From Brachynemurus nebulosus (Eukaryota > Arthropoda > Insecta > Neuroptera > Myrmeleontidae), in contig JAPWDM010000046.1 in NCBI GenBank assembly GCA_035578155.1, positions 1,468,912 through 1,532,911 on the forward strand: a DNA stretch of 64,000 nucleotides, read 5' to 3'. Every line of letters begins with the position of its first letter. Within the stretch, counting starts at the first letter, position 1. The position numbers were made by a program, and so were the translations under genes. Below are positions 1 through 12,677 of the stretch, piece by piece. The notes beneath the pieces are model-generated. The model ran no database searches and was not told the origin of the DNA. It saw nothing but the letters and a program-made list of their open reading frames with translations.

Positions 1-605
1 TGCATATGGTGAGTAATGTTCCAAAATACAGGTATTAGACCCCTCTTCTCTATATCGTTAGAGATATGGGGGTAACAACCTTTAACTTTAAAATTTTTTT
101 CCAAAACTATTGAAGATAATTAGATGAAGGGCGTTGATATAAAGTAACTTTGTATTATACAATTTTTTTACATTCGTATTACGTCACTTGCTACATTAAA
201 ATAATAATTAAATTTTTAAGGATGCGTGTTTTAGACCAACCCCTTGAGTGACACCTCCCAAAAAAGTCTATGTGATTTGGCTCTAACATAGTTATCGTGC
301 GCAGAAATTTCAGCAAGGTCAGATTGGTGGAAGGTGCCATAAAAAAATATAAATTCAGGTCAGTAACAATAAGACACCTCCACGAAAAAAACCAAGGTCG
401 TGATCCGGATGACTGACTATAATATTTTTATGCATTTTTCGACGCTGAGCGTGAATCTGTGGTCAAAGACATTCCTATACCCTTAAATTTTTGTATAGCC
501 ACAAATATCCCTTAAATAGGTGTCAAGTTATGAATATTAATATCATTACAGAAAGGAATATGAATGGACACTTTGCAATCCGGATGCCCTCATACTATTG
601 CCAAG

Positions 606-2015
606 AGCGCCACCAAGGGTGTAATATTTAACGAAAGGGTTGATTCGCTCTCTGCAACTCTTAAATTTCTCTGGACATAGATTTACGTCATGCCAACTTC
701 TAGTTTACGAGTGTATCTGTAGAGTGCATCTTTCTGGTCTTAAAATGTTTTAAATACACAGTACACATTAGACAATGAATACTGTATGACGTATCGGTCA
801 TTATTGCATTCGTATTAATTCCCTGTGATCAAAAGCGTAATGGTTATATATGTTTGACGGGATGAATATGTACAAATACTTTAGCTTGTCACTTTGACAA
901 GTCTTTTTAAGTTTTTGTCTTTGCAACTTCTGGGTTAATTGGCAAGGTAAGGAATTAAAAAATTAATCAAAAATTAATATTTCTACTTTTAATTGTTGTT
1001 AATGATTTAACATTTTTGTAAAATTTTGTTTAAAACTTATTTTGTTTGTAACAGTAAAAATAGTGGTTAAGGCTACTATTGAATTGTTAAAAAAAAAACT
1101 TTTTGATGATTTTTATGCTACATTTTGTTGTAGTGTTAAATGATATTTAATTGAATTCTTTGTTTAAATTGGCAGATTTTATTTGTTCAAAGATGACATT
1201 GATTACATGAATATTATTTGGTGGATTGCGCTAACAAGTTGAGTCGTTTTAAGTAAATGGACGTTTCTGGAAAATCACTTCTGATTCAACATGCAATGAT
1301 GGTATTTAGTGTGGCCAATTAGAACTCAAGCTTTCATGAAAAGTGGTGACCGTTCCTCCGTACAACTGTCAAATTCCATAAGACTTAATAGATATAGTTA
1401 TAAATTCCATAAAACTAAAAAGATATTATACCAGCAAACATCAATTGTCTTCAGCAAATTTCAGATAAGTCAACTTTGATCTTCACGAGTTCTTTGTCTA
1501 TGATAGATTTCATGCAAGTGATGGCTAAACTAACTCGTGACAACTTGTGCTAACTAATTCTAATCGTGTTGAACTCATTTGAATCATTTCGTTTTTTGTA
1601 ACTTACTAAATAACAACTTAACCAGAAACTACATTTAATTCAATCTATAACTAATTATATATTGCAAAATCGATTTAACACTGGCTTTTCTTTTTTTATA
1701 TTGGTTTTTTCTATTTATTTTTTATACTGGCTAATATTTGCTATAATAGTTGCTATATTTTCTCTGTAAATTTACTATTTTCTGTATTTTCTATACCTTG
1801 GTTATTCTTGTTACGTTAGTACATTTCTTTACAATGCTATTTGATTATCTTTTTACTTTTTTATTGGATTTTTCAGAAAATTTACTTATGTGCTGACTAG
1901 CTGTCAAGTTTTAACCGATCATGTATGTAAATTAACTACTTACGTAACTTTTCTTAAATTCTTTTTGTAATATAATTTATCTTATACGTTACATAAAATT
2001 GGTTAATCCCGCGTG
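606..2015. other. AT-rich interior, nothing recognised
   Basis: This is the interior of the TIR element. It has many short AT runs and no open frame with recognisable protein similarity. I see no structure beyond low complexity. Confidence 0.5.
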
Positions 2016-2169
2016 TGCTTTTTTTAGCGAGTTTCCAGAAGAGATACACGCTATTACAGCCGCTGTCATAACGCGACCTGAGCCCGGGACTATGGCAGAA
2101 ATTTGTTTTGAGGTCCCTAGAACCCGAAAATAACTTTCACTAAAATTTATATATATATATATATATATG

Positions 2170-2255
<86 letters not shown>

Positions 2256-2395
2256 CGCACGATAACTCACGAACGAAATGTCCTAGGATTACGAAATTTG
2301 GTGAGAACGTTGGAAGTCCAAAAATCTTGGATGAGTTCTTCGGCCAGACGTGTCTGACGTCAGGAACATGGTTTTTCAATAAGGAGATATTTGAT
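2016..2395 (+). repeat. (AT)n-carrying dispersed repeat, copy A
   Basis: A unique-looking left flank (CCCGGGACTATGGCAGAAAT, then GAGGTCCCTAGAACCCGAAA) is followed by a long (AT)n run at about 2147-2250. The right flank has CGATAACTCACGAACGAAAT and CAGACGTGTCTGACGTC. The same flanks surround another (AT)n at 2899-3195 and, inverted, part of 49300-49510. The microsatellite is therefore part of a dispersed repeat rather than independent slippage. Confidence 0.75.
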
Positions 2396-2898
2396 ATGGA
2401 TTATCCATATACTATGTTTCGTTACTGAAGTCAAATAACGACTTATAGAGTTAGTATGTACATACCAATATGTATGTAGTAGGATACTATATACATATTC
2501 CTCAAAGACCTATGCATGTACCATTGATATATGAATACTATTCATATATCTATGGCATGTACATAATTACGAAATAAAAGAGCCGCCAAGTGCAAGTTGT
2601 ACTTGCGCCAATAGTGTTCCGTACAAGCAGTGATTATTATAGATTTAATGTAATATGTAGCATATAAAATACCTTTGTCGCAGCATCCTGCATAACATAA
2701 CGAATTTCCGTTTACAAAAATTAGTTTTTGTCGGAAATTAGTTGACAGAATAATTATTGTTCAAAAACCTTTTTTATGTGATTTTTTCAATGGTGTAAAA
2801 AGATGTTACAAAAATTTTTTGAATTTGGGGAAATTTTTGCAAAATTTAATTTTTTTCACGAAAAATGCCCAAAAAACCATGTTCCGAGCATCGCATTT

Positions 2899-3026
2899 AT
2901 GGCAAGATTTTTGGAGAACTTCCAGAATGGAATTCAGCTATTACAGCCACTGTCATGACGCGACTTGAGTCCGGGACTATGGCAAAAATTTATTTTGAGG
3001 TCCCTAGAAACCGAAAATAATATTCA

Positions 3027-3086
<60 letters not shown>

Positions 3087-3195
3087 CGCACGATAACTTT
3101 CGAATGAAATGTCCTATTTTTACGAAATTTGATGAAAATGTTGGAAATTCGTTAGTCAGACACGTCTGATGCCGTAAGCATGTTTTTTTGAGCAT
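2899..3195 (+). repeat. (AT)n-carrying dispersed repeat, copy B
   Basis: The order of blocks is the same as in copy A: TCCGGGACTATGGCAAAAAT, GAGGTCCCTAGAAACCGAAA, an (AT)n run at about 3031-3082, CGATAACTTTCGAATGAAAT and CAGACACGTCTGATGCC. Substitutions are spread along the length. The two copies lie about 0.9 kb apart in the same orientation. Confidence 0.7.
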
Positions 3196-4099
3196 TTTTC
3201 GTGAAAAAAATTTCTTTTTGCTAAAATTTTCCCAATTTCAAAGATTTTTGCAACATTTTTTTACACCATTAGAAAGAGGAGAAAAATCAGATAAAAAAGA
3301 TTTTAAACCATCATTGTGTATAAACTGGTTACCGAGAAAAACTAATTTTTATAATCGGAAACTCGCTATTTTATGCAGGATGCTGCGACAGGGGTATTTT
3401 ATTATTCTTCTATTTATCTTGCGTTACGTTTACACAGCGATTTAACTAATTTTGTGTCACGTAGTAAATTCCCTAGCTGTTAAATATTTAAATTTTTTTA
3501 TACTTGCTTTAGTCAAACAACAAAACTGTAAACTCAAAACATTTTTTTATAGCTATTTAAACTGACTGATTGTTGTTAAATATATGAACTTCTATGTAAC
3601 ATGTTAAGTCTGAACTTCATCTTTCTCGAACCCAAAATAGCCTGAGAATACAAAGATTTAAATAAACTTTCATGCCCATGCTTTAAACAACTCAAAAGAT
3701 TTCTATTTTTACCTTAACTTACTTTTTTCTCTATTTCAGATTTCAGATTTTTTTATTTAAATATCTAATTAATATTTTTATACTCAAGTTATATTTTATT
3801 TATTTTTATATAATAGTGGAGCCTTTTGAAATAATATAAAAGCACGAGGATTGTAAAATGCCTATTCATATTCCTTTCTGTAATGATATTGATATTTATA
3901 ATTTTATACCTATTTAAGCGATATTTTTGGTTCTATTTTTATTTAAGGGATATAAGAATTTTTGGACCCCGGATTCGCACTCAGCGTCGCAAAATGCATA
4001 AAAATACCAGAGTCAATGATCCAGATTACGATCTAGGTTTTTTTTAGTCGCAGTGTCTTATTCTTACTTAAGCTGAATTTATATTTTTAACAGTCCAAG

Positions 4100-5506
4100 C
4101 TCCGATAGCACAAAATCATACCGGATAAAACACCTCAAATTAAAAAAGCTAAATCAATAGTAACTAATGCCGACAATTAAGTTTTTGTTAAATTCTGTTT
4201 TTAAAAATTTTTTGAAATGGCCGAAAAAACGTCAAATCTACCTCACAAAACATCTCGCTGAAATTTACATATTATGCTATAGCAAATTATGTATATTTTA
4301 CTGAACAATCGGTCTGTCTGGCATATTTTGATAATTAATGTCTGACAGACCTATTTTAATTAGTGAAAATGTTAAGCAAATCTACCTCACATAACACCCC
4401 CAATTTTTTTGTTTTAATTAAAAGTTTCTCGCATTATCAACGTATTAAAATAGGTCTGTCTAATAAAAAACGTTATTAACCATGCCAGACTTAACCTCAA
4501 ATATTCAGCCTTCACGTATCAAATTGATTGCTGTTTGAAGCAATGTTATCTTTAAAAGTAGATTTTTTTTTATTCTTAAAATTAAGTCTGGGACTTCTTA
4601 TATCAATTACAATTGACCCGGCTTTAAAAGAATATAGCTAAGTTTGTGAAATTAAATTTTAAAATGTAGCGTTGACTTTTTTTTAAAAACAAATTCGCTT
4701 CTTTTGGGGCCGCCAGAAAACACCTCCTATTTTCTTTTTTTAAAATGAAGTTTAAGATCTCCTCTAATCATAAATATTGGTCTGTCTCATAAAAACCGTT
4801 TTTTACTAGGCCAGACTTAATGTTTTAAAGCTACGAAGCAGCAGTTTTCATGAAAAAAGTCGTTTTTAACCATTCTCAAGCAAAGGAACAATTAAAGAAA
4901 GGAACTTTTCCAATTTTAATGTAAAGTCTAAGATCACCTTTATTCATCGAAACAATTTTTTTTCGAAAATAAGGTGTTTTACTCACAAGGAAAGGGCAAG
5001 AAGTCGAAAATTCAAAAAAATCTGAAACTTTGTCAGTATGTAGAGGGTGGCTACCTAATAACATAAAAAATGTCAGTTGCTGCTAAAAAACGTTTTTAAG
5101 GGGTGAAACACCCCCTCAAAGTTGGAACTCAAAAATTTAAAAATCGATGAAATTTTGTTTATATGTACCTACCTTAAAAAGTTCTAGTAACAAATATAAC
5201 ATTATTTTTTGCGTCCACACATTTTTAAGGGTTGAAACCACCCCTCAACTGTGTACAAAAAAAATAAAAAATTGATAACATTTTGTTTATATATACTATA
5301 CAGAGCTCTAAAAATAAATATAACGTTATTTTTTGCATCTACAAATCTTTAGGGGTTGAAACCACCCCTTCATGTGTGTACTTACAAATTTATAAATTTA
5401 TATTATTTTGTTTATATATACTATACAAAGCTTTAGTAATAAATATAACATTATTTTTTGCACCCACAAATTTTCAAGGGTTGAAACCACCCCTTCAAGT
5501 GCGTAC
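4100..5506 (+). repeat. Block inserted in right TIR, with ~125 bp minisatellite
   Basis: The segment has no match in the left TIR, so it was probably inserted after the element formed. Its first half repeats GGTCTGTCT(A/C)ATAAAAA at about 4452 and 4780 and has inverted GGTCTGTC/GACAGACC pairs near 4312-4350. Its second half has the AGAAGTCGAAAATTCAAAAA head at about 4990. Four monomers follow, centred on GGGGTTGAAACCACCCC-type palindromes at about 5100, 5228, 5351 and 5477 (period about 123-129 bp). Related arrays occur at 34.7, 35.5, 48.3 and 51.4 kb. Confidence 0.75.
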
Positions 5507-5859
5507 CTTCCACCAATCTGACCTTGCTGAAATTTTTACACACGATAACTGTCTTAGAGCTAAATAACATATATTTTTTTACGTTGGTGTCACTCAAGGG
5601 GTTGGTTTAAAACACGCATCCTCAAAAATTCAATTATTATATTAATGTAATAAATGACGTCATACGAATATAAAAAAATTGCATAATAAAGCCACTTTAT
5701 ATCAACGTCCTGTGTCAATTTCATTGAATTATCTTCAATAGCTTTGAAGGTAAAACAAAAATCTTAAGTTGAATTGTTACCCCCATATCTCTAACGATAT
5801 AGGGTGTAGAGGTTTAATACCTATATTTTCGAACCTTACTCACCATAAGCAACATTCGT

Positions 5860-7140
5860 GAAAAAGAATAGCCGAAAAAGTCGGTGGGCTGAAATTTCAT
5901 ATGCTTACTCGTAAATTCTAGCTCAAAAACTTCTTCGATTTTAATTACTCTTGGCTAAGTTTGCTTATTATTATGCGTATTGTGCATCTCCCTGGTGATT
6001 TTTTGCTTTTTCCCGTTCAGACACTTAAAAGTGCAGGAAAATGGGTTGTTTTTAAAACTTTTTTCCAGATACGCGCCATATTTCGAAAAAATGCTTTATT
6101 TCCGGCTTAGGTGAGGGAATGCACAATTACGTACTATATCTATATTAAAATGCCATATAATTTTAATATAGACATAATTATGTAATTTTCAGATGTACTG
6201 GGAAGGCTCTACCATTTGCGCAGATTTTAGTTGTTTTTTTTTTTAACGCTGTTTTGCTGTTTTTCAATACACTCTCTACTAAAGAAACAAAATTTTCATT
6301 AAAATAAAATTTTTTTTTATAAAATATAAGTGATAAGTCGTACCAGTTTGAGCCAGATTCTAGGTACAGTTTTTGAGTAATGAACAGATAAATTATCTTT
6401 TTGCACGATCGTGTATTTTCATGCATTTACCGATGCTGTTGACAATGCTGGTAAGTTACATTTCCCAAACGTTTGCTTATATCCATGTAAACCAAAAAAT
6501 AACAGTGCGGTAAGTGAAATAGATGCGTGGTAAGTGAATAGGAGTGTGGTAAGTGAAATTAACTCAAAAATGATTGTATTTATTTATTTATATTGAAATT
6601 AAAAGTACAATTTGAACAATTAGGAAAATAAATCGATTAATGTGAAAATTTTCACTAGTTTGCACATTATTATTATTATTGTTGGTATTAATCTTCTTAT
6701 TTTATTGACATTTCAAAAGGTCGTTCAATCATTAAAATTTTCTGTGGTTTTCATAATCTTCCTTTCATTTTACGAGAATAAATTTGCAGCCAAAATTAAA
6801 ATGCTTAATCAATTTCATTATTCTTACTAATCCTATAGTCTAACAAATTATTTTCATCAATTTTTTTAATAGAAAATTCAAAAAAATATTCACGCCAATT
6901 AAATACTGACACTTAATTTTTTATTTACAATTGTCACTACAAAGATTCGTATTATAGTTGCTATAAATATTTATAATATTTGTTCATGGCATTCCATGTC
7001 ATAACATAGAAATATAAATTTCACCTATATTATCCGAATTTTATTTTTTATTTAATATATTTTTATTCTTTAATTATTTTAAATCGATCGTGCAAAAAAT
7101 ATTATACAATACACGATGCGTTAAGTGCGGGTCTCGTTTT
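5860..7140. other. AT-rich intergenic stretch
   Basis: No supported gene. A short repeat of a GTGGTAAGTGAA-type unit occurs about three times at 6508-6560. The motif TGCACGATCGTG at about 6402 has a partial echo at 7086. The open frames here have low-complexity translations with no recognisable domain. Confidence 0.5.
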
Positions 7141-7149
7141 CGCAACATT

Positions 7150-8165
7150 TTCTCGATCAGTAAAAGCAACTTACCGAATTTATATTGTTAAATACTATTT
7201 TGTAGTATTAAAGACTTTTATCTGCATCAAATATTATATTTTGGTAACAATTTCGGGAAAGTGGCTAGTAATGAATTTTTGATTGTTATGCTATTCTATT
7301 GTATATTACATATGTAGTTAATAATCCGGAGTAATTTCGATCAGATAGTGTTTATATTTTTTTGGCAATCAGCAGCCAAAAGTTGTTCTTCTTAGTAATA
7401 AACACATTTACCTAGATTTATGTTGTAGTTCGATGACAATTTCCAGAGAACGACTTGCCGTATATTTTCAGCTACTGTGTCGTTTTACTGACCATTAAAT
7501 ACTTAACAAACAAGAGAATTTTAAATGAGATTGTGTGTACCCTTTTTTGGCAATTAGCGGCAAAAAAATATTTCTTTTAGTAACAGATACATTTACTTGT
7601 ATTTTGTATTGATGCGTAACTGAAAATTTTGGGAAAAGGGCTTGTCAAATATTTTTGGCTACTATGCCATCTTATTGTTCATTAAATGAGCAATATAAAT
7701 TACACAAAGAATGAAGTGGTATACGAAGTTTCCTAGTAATCAGCAGTGAAGTTGATCGAAATTTTTACAGCGAGCTATTTATCCGTATGAAATATTTCCG
7801 TTTCAATAGTCATTTCTAGAAAATTACTTAAAGTATAAATGTAGCTACTTCCCCCTTTTCCATGGTCTATCAAATGGTTAATAAACAGTAGATATTTGAA
7901 CAAAATTTGACGTGAGATTTTTTGGCAATTAGTAGCTAAAACTTTTTGTTGTACCTATTAGTTAAGACGTCCATTTGTATGAAATATTTAAGTTTCGGTG
8001 AAAATTTCTAAAAATCATTTAAGATTTATTCTTGGTTACTATACAGTTTTATTATATAGCCGAAAGTTAATAATCTTTAGAAGTTGTAATAAAACCGTAT
8101 GTGTAATTTATCGACAATAAGGAAGCAATTTTTCTTTTTTTGTAATATTGCTAGTTCCTACATTA
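7150..8165 (+). repeat. Degenerate tandem repeat, period ~187 bp
   Basis: The landmark TTGGCAATCAGCAGC(C)AAA recurs in diverged form at about 7363, 7549, 7733, 7922 and 8112. A second landmark, CTATGCCATCTTATTGTTCATTA and variants, recurs about 130 bp before it in each unit. About five monomers are visible with substantial divergence, so this is an old satellite-like array with no coding potential. Confidence 0.65.
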
Positions 8166-8497
8166 TACACTTCTATTAAAATAAAGGTAGACCAGTAGAT
8201 TAGGCCTAATTTTGTCCCGTATCGATACTTAACTACTCAGAATAGTCTTATTTGGGGACCATGTAATACGAATTTCGCCGGAAAACGCTGAAAAAATTCT
8301 GAGTGGCTTACTTCAGATGGCACGCAGAAATCGCGCTGTTTACGAGCGTTTTGTTTTTGTAACTATTCACATGGGTTATTCGGCGTCAAATCCGCGTTGT
8401 GTTGTTAAATTAGTTTTGCTAGTTGTAAAGGATACTTAGCAATGTCGTATGTGTGCTTTCGTTTTCATATACTTAATCATTTGAAAAACGAAAAAAT

Positions 8498-8596
8498 ATG
8501 TTTCGTAAGTTACGTATCGAAGAACGGAGACGTTGTAGATCAAAGGAAAGGAAATATTGGGTTCATCCATTATTTTTCTTTTCTTTTTTTTTTTAG
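8498..8596 (+). pseudogene. PIF/Harbinger-type transposase N-terminal scrap (candidate)
   Basis: A 32-codon frame opens with ATG and contains a basic run followed by the block KERKYWVHPLF. An R-K-Y/W-W-V-x-P block of this kind is typical of the N-terminus of many PIF/Harbinger nucleases. The frame ends in a T-rich stretch and the catalytic core is absent. If real, this is a small remnant of a Harbinger element whose ends I could not pin down, although TTA trinucleotides lie near 8207 and 9194. A chance match in a short frame is possible. Confidence 0.35.
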
Positions 8597-9033
8597 ATAC
8601 ACATTTTCTTTAAGTCTATTTGTGACATTATATCCAAGTCGAAAAAAGCATAAACGTAAATTTTAATTGCCTACTTTTCTGAAAAATAAATAAACTATTT
8701 TTCCCAGACCAGATTTGGGAATTTTATTTCAATATTCATTCGAATTTAGGTCTGAAATATTCCAAACTGGAAAGGTAAGAGGCCTGCAATATTCCAAATT
8801 GCAGGTCTCCTTTCAATTTCGTTAACAAAAAATCTAAATTTAAGATAAAATAGTCTTTTATACGTAAAAAAATTTATTGCGTATATTTAACATGCATCTA
8901 AAAAATATAAATGTTTTTTTCTACATAAGAAGTATTTATGTATATACTGTAACCGCAGCGGAACGTCCAATTCATCTGAACAGATCAACTTGTTTGTTAA
9001 GATGTCATGCCGCCAGTCATTTCGCGGCAAACA

Positions 9034-9183
9034 TGCGGTACAAGAAATAAACTTGTACCGCACGGTAGCCGCGCGTATCGCTGCTAGCGCGCGGCTTCCG
9101 TGCGGTACCATATGAACAGTAAATGGTGATTCTGTGTATATAGTACCGCTACTCCGACGTTCCGCGCGGTTTCCGCGCGCCAT
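9034..9183. repeat. GC-rich nested hairpins, MITE-end-like
   Basis: Two strong hairpins are packed together. TGCGGTACAAG pairs with CTTGTACCGCA across 9034-9063. The arms 9055-9075 and 9088-9108 (GTACCGCACGG.AGCCGCGCG against its complement) pair over a 12-base loop. A third CCGCGCGG/CCGCGCG cluster follows at 9160-9180. The GC content is sharply higher than anything around it. It is probably the end of a DNA transposon or MITE. The minus-strand open frame over it is a by-product of this composition. Confidence 0.6.
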
Positions 9184-9462
9184 GTGAACTAAGCCTTAGA
9201 GCGGGCCATTCACGTTAGAACGGTCGCACGGACTGTCGATCGAACCGTCGCTGACAGTTTCATTGCAACACAAACATTGCGACTCACAATGAATGTTACG
9301 GAAGTGTTACCCTGCGATTTCGTTCATTTTAAGATATATTGTAGTACTTAACAAAGTAACAAATATATTTTAATTGTACGTGCCCAATCCCATATTTAGG
9401 GGGTAGAACATCCCTTCAAAAAGTTGCTGAAAAATCATATTTTGGTATTTTTCTCATACTAA

Positions 9463-11125
9463 CCCTTAAGCAATTTTGATGAAAAGTGGTCAAAAGACTT
9501 ACACCGAGGTTACATTGCTATAGAATTTTTTTTATTGGGGTCACTTAATTTTTAAGGGGTTAAACATCCCTAAGAGTGGATTTATTAAAAATTTTTTAGG
9601 GAAATGATAGCTCAAATTCTTTAAAATTCTGTAAAAGGGCAACAAGTTATTAGTTAATAAATAATACGTGTTACCTACTGTAATGTGGCGTGGCGTAACT
9701 GGGGGTTATGGGGGGCTGTATACAAGAGTGAAATTTTTAACAAAAATTAAATATTTAGGATTTTCCCTATTATAAAATTTCTAAAATATAGGAAAAATCA
9801 AGTTAATTAGTAATTCCTTGACTTGAAATAGATAGTTTTAAAAAATTGAAGTAGCTTTATTTGAAAAACTCTAGGATTGCAGTTTGTAATTAAATGTAAT
9901 GTATTATGAAATTAGAAATAGTGGAAGAATTACAGGTAAAAAGATAAATTAAGTTTAAAGATGTTGATAAAAGACCATTTTTTAGCGAAATGCCGATAAA
10001 AAAAGTGTTTTTTTAGTAAATTAGTGGAGTGGACATTTTCCGAGTAGGTACCATTAACGAATTAATACCTACCGACAAAGATATAACAGTCATGATAATA
10101 CCTGAAGGGACTACGGGGGAGATACAATCACTAGATGTATATGGATTCCGAATATAAAAGAATTTTAACAAGCGGTTTTTTAATAGCATAATGCTACTTA
10201 ATTACGATATCAATCTTCATTCTTTATTCAACAACGTAATAAAACTCCAATCATTGATTCTTAATAAATTTTCTTTTCCTCTATATCAAAACTTATTCTG
10301 TTATTCGTTGTACAAAAGTGGATACATAAAAAAGACCAGAAAAATTTGAAAATTCAGTTGCATTTGCTCTCCAAGTGTCCCTCAAATGCGAAATTGAGGG
10401 TTGTGAAGAATTATCTTTTATAAGATGTTCTTAGTGCGAGAAATCGCTCTGATTAAAACACTTCTTTGAAGAATATGATTACTGCGAAAATTATTTATCA
10501 GTCATAGTTCTAATTAATATTTTTTTAATACCTCTATAAAATGATATAATTACATTGTCAAATATAGTCATACTGAAGCATTTTAACGTTTGTTTACTGT
10601 ACCACTATGCAACATCTACTCAAAATAATAAATTAAAATATAATTTATATTTTTACTTGCATTTTCTTCCACTATTTTATAATAGTTGACATTTAATTAC
10701 AAATTGCAATCTTAAATTTGTTCTCATAAAAGCTACTTCAGTGTTTCAAAGCTATCTATTTCAAGTCAAGGAATTAACAATTAACTTGATTTTTCCTACA
10801 TTTTATAAATTTTATAATGGGGGAAATCCAAAATATTTAATTTTTGTTAAAAATTTCGTTCTTATATACGTTCCCCATAGCTCCCCAGTTCCGTCGCACC
10901 GTTACAGTGGATAACACGTATTATTTATTAACTAATAACTTGTAGCCTTTTTACAGAATTTAATAGAATTTTAGCCATGATCTCCCTAAAAAAATTTTAG
11001 TAAACCCACTCTTAGGGGTGTTTAACCCTTTAGAAATTAAGTGACTCCAATGAAAAAGTTCTATAATAATGTAACCTCGGTCTAAATCTTTTGACCACTT
11101 TTCATCAAAATTGCTTAAGGGCTAT
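9463..11125. mobile_element. Foldback element with ~480 bp arms
   Basis: The left arm (about 9463-9945) returns inverted at about 10650-11125. Landmarks are CCCTTAAGCAATTTTGATGA at both outer ends, AATAATACGTGTTACC against GGATAACACGTATTATT, and TTCCTTGACTTGAAATAGAT against its complement. The arms differ at scattered positions and small indels. The roughly 700 bp interior has no recognised gene. Confidence 0.75.
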
Positions 11126-11665
11126 GATTTGTCTGATAAAAAAACTAATATTTCTAAAAAGGGCATCTTCTTGTCCTGAAATCAGCTCTTCTCTCAGCCC
11201 CCTGTGGTCCGGGCGGGGGGAAACTTTGAAATCTTCCTTTTAATTTTTCAAACTTACCACCCAATTCAGCACTTGGGGGTGGGGGTGAGAGGACGTGTTC
11301 AGAATCACTGAATAGACTTTTTACAAATATTAAACATGTTTGATGTGGTTCAATCAATGTGTATTTTTCAAGATATTTTACCGTTTCCACACTTTTCTTC
11401 GGCAATCAGGATAAAATTTATTTTTACAACTACAGCGCCATTTGTGGCGAATCAAAAAAAATGTTTCGAATGAAAGTTTATTTTTTATTTCGTCCCATAG
11501 AATTCGAATCTGCACTAAAAAATGGGGTTTCCATTTGAAATTTAAGTTTTCAAAGTTCCTCCCCGCCCCACCCACACGGAACAGGGGGAAGACAGATTTT
11601 ATGTGAGAAAGATGCCATCTTCACAAATATTAATTTTTTGTCAAACAAATTTTTTGTACAATGCC
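11112..11665. mobile_element. Small foldback element with GC-rich arms
   Basis: About 150 bp at each end are inverted copies. ACTAATATTTCTAAAAAGGG and CATCTTCTTGTC on the left match diverged complements on the right near 11600-11640. Both arms contain a C-rich or G-rich stretch beside AACTTTGAAA. It abuts or slightly overlaps the preceding foldback. No gene is present, and the open frames over the G-rich arms are compositional. Confidence 0.6.
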
Positions 11666-11701
11666 TTTTTCGAGATATACAAAATTCCAGGTAGGTTGGC
11701 T

Positions 11702-12677
11702 AGGCCGGTACGAGCACACCACAAAATGGAGTAACTTGAACCCTTTTGACGATGTTTGAAAACGTGTGTCTTAGAGTCCTATTGCACCCATTTTACGGTA
11801 CTATACATTCCGAACTAATGAGTCATCAAACTGTATCGATGTGCAAACCTTGACATTTGACCCCAACACGCGCTCATACTGTTGGCCTTGAAATTCCTAA
11901 GACATGAGTCATCACCTCAACAACCAGACAAGTAGTTAACCCATTTTGCGTCATCACATTTTGTTCACCACGATTTGGATTTGTGTTAACCCATTACCAG
12001 ACATAATTCTTGAATGCAAACCTAACGCATGCGCAGACTGAATTTTAGTACATGACGCATGCGCAGACTGAATTTTGGGCCACAATTTGACAGATGGGGT
12101 ACACTGCCGCGTCAAAAATGTGGGGAATACCTTAACTCAGGGGGTGGCCCCAAACTTTTGATAACGTACTGTACTTAAATTTCTGATACACTGCCGTGTC
12201 TACAGTGCAGCCCCCCTGACCAAAAAGGTATCCGATCACTTTTTAGAGCGTACTGTACTTATTACATGCAAACCTTCGCCTTTAACCTCACTTAATTACG
12301 TTATCTTAAACGAAAGGTACACTACCGCGTCAAAATGTGGGATTACCCTGACTCAAGGGGTGGCCCCAAACTTTTGACACCGCACTGTACTTAAATTTTT
12401 GGTACACTGCCATGTCAAAAGTGTGGACCGCCCTAACCAAAAAGGTGTCCGATTACTTTTTGAAATGTACTGTGCTTATTACGTGCAAACCATGGCCTTA
12501 CTTAATTGCGTCATCTTAAACGAAGAAAGAAACCATTTGACTTGGTCGCTAACGATAAATTTTGTGGGTGCACTGTATCGAGCGCTGGACGCTGGTTAAG
12601 ATTTTAAAACTAACTTCAGACTCCAGACTTTAGACTCCAGATTTCAGACCGCTACTGTACTTCTGAAAATTTGGGTG
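11702..12677 (+). repeat. Left TIR of the polymerase-B element
   Basis: It matches the inverted 25262-26130 almost throughout. Shared landmarks include CATGAGTCATCACCTCAACA, two GCATGCGCAGACTGAATTTT copies, repeated TACACTGCCGCGTCAAAAAT-type lines, and ACTCCAGACTTTAGACT at the inner end. It is about 100 bp longer than the right arm, partly from repetition of the TACACTGCC...GTACTGTACTTA unit. TGAGTCA sites (AP-1-like) lie at about 11819 and 11905. Confidence 0.85.

Larger units (their letters stand above)
1..5855. mobile_element. Element with ~0.6 kb terminal inverted repeats
   Basis: The first ~605 bases reappear inverted at about 3840-4100 plus 5506-5855. Landmarks that match in both arms include the GGTGAGTAA end, a TATCGTTAGAGATATGGGGG block, the CTCAGCGTCG block and a TCATTACAGAAAGGAATATGA block. 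The right arm is split by a block at about 4100-5506 that has no counterpart in the left arm. No transposase or other gene is visible inside. The left end may continue before the window. The class is unknown; a non-autonomous foldback or large MITE-like element is the simplest reading. Confidence 0.75.

Noticed and set aside
1989..3195. Open frames made of alternating Tyr-Ile around (AT)n
   Set aside because: Translations of microsatellites; the flanks are a dispersed repeat.
8887..9183. 98-residue Arg-rich minus-strand frame
   Set aside because: It lies exactly over GC-rich hairpins, so openness is explained by composition.
11154..11575. Two Pro/Arg-rich minus-strand frames
   Set aside because: They run over the inverted G-rich arms of a foldback element and have no protein-like conservation.
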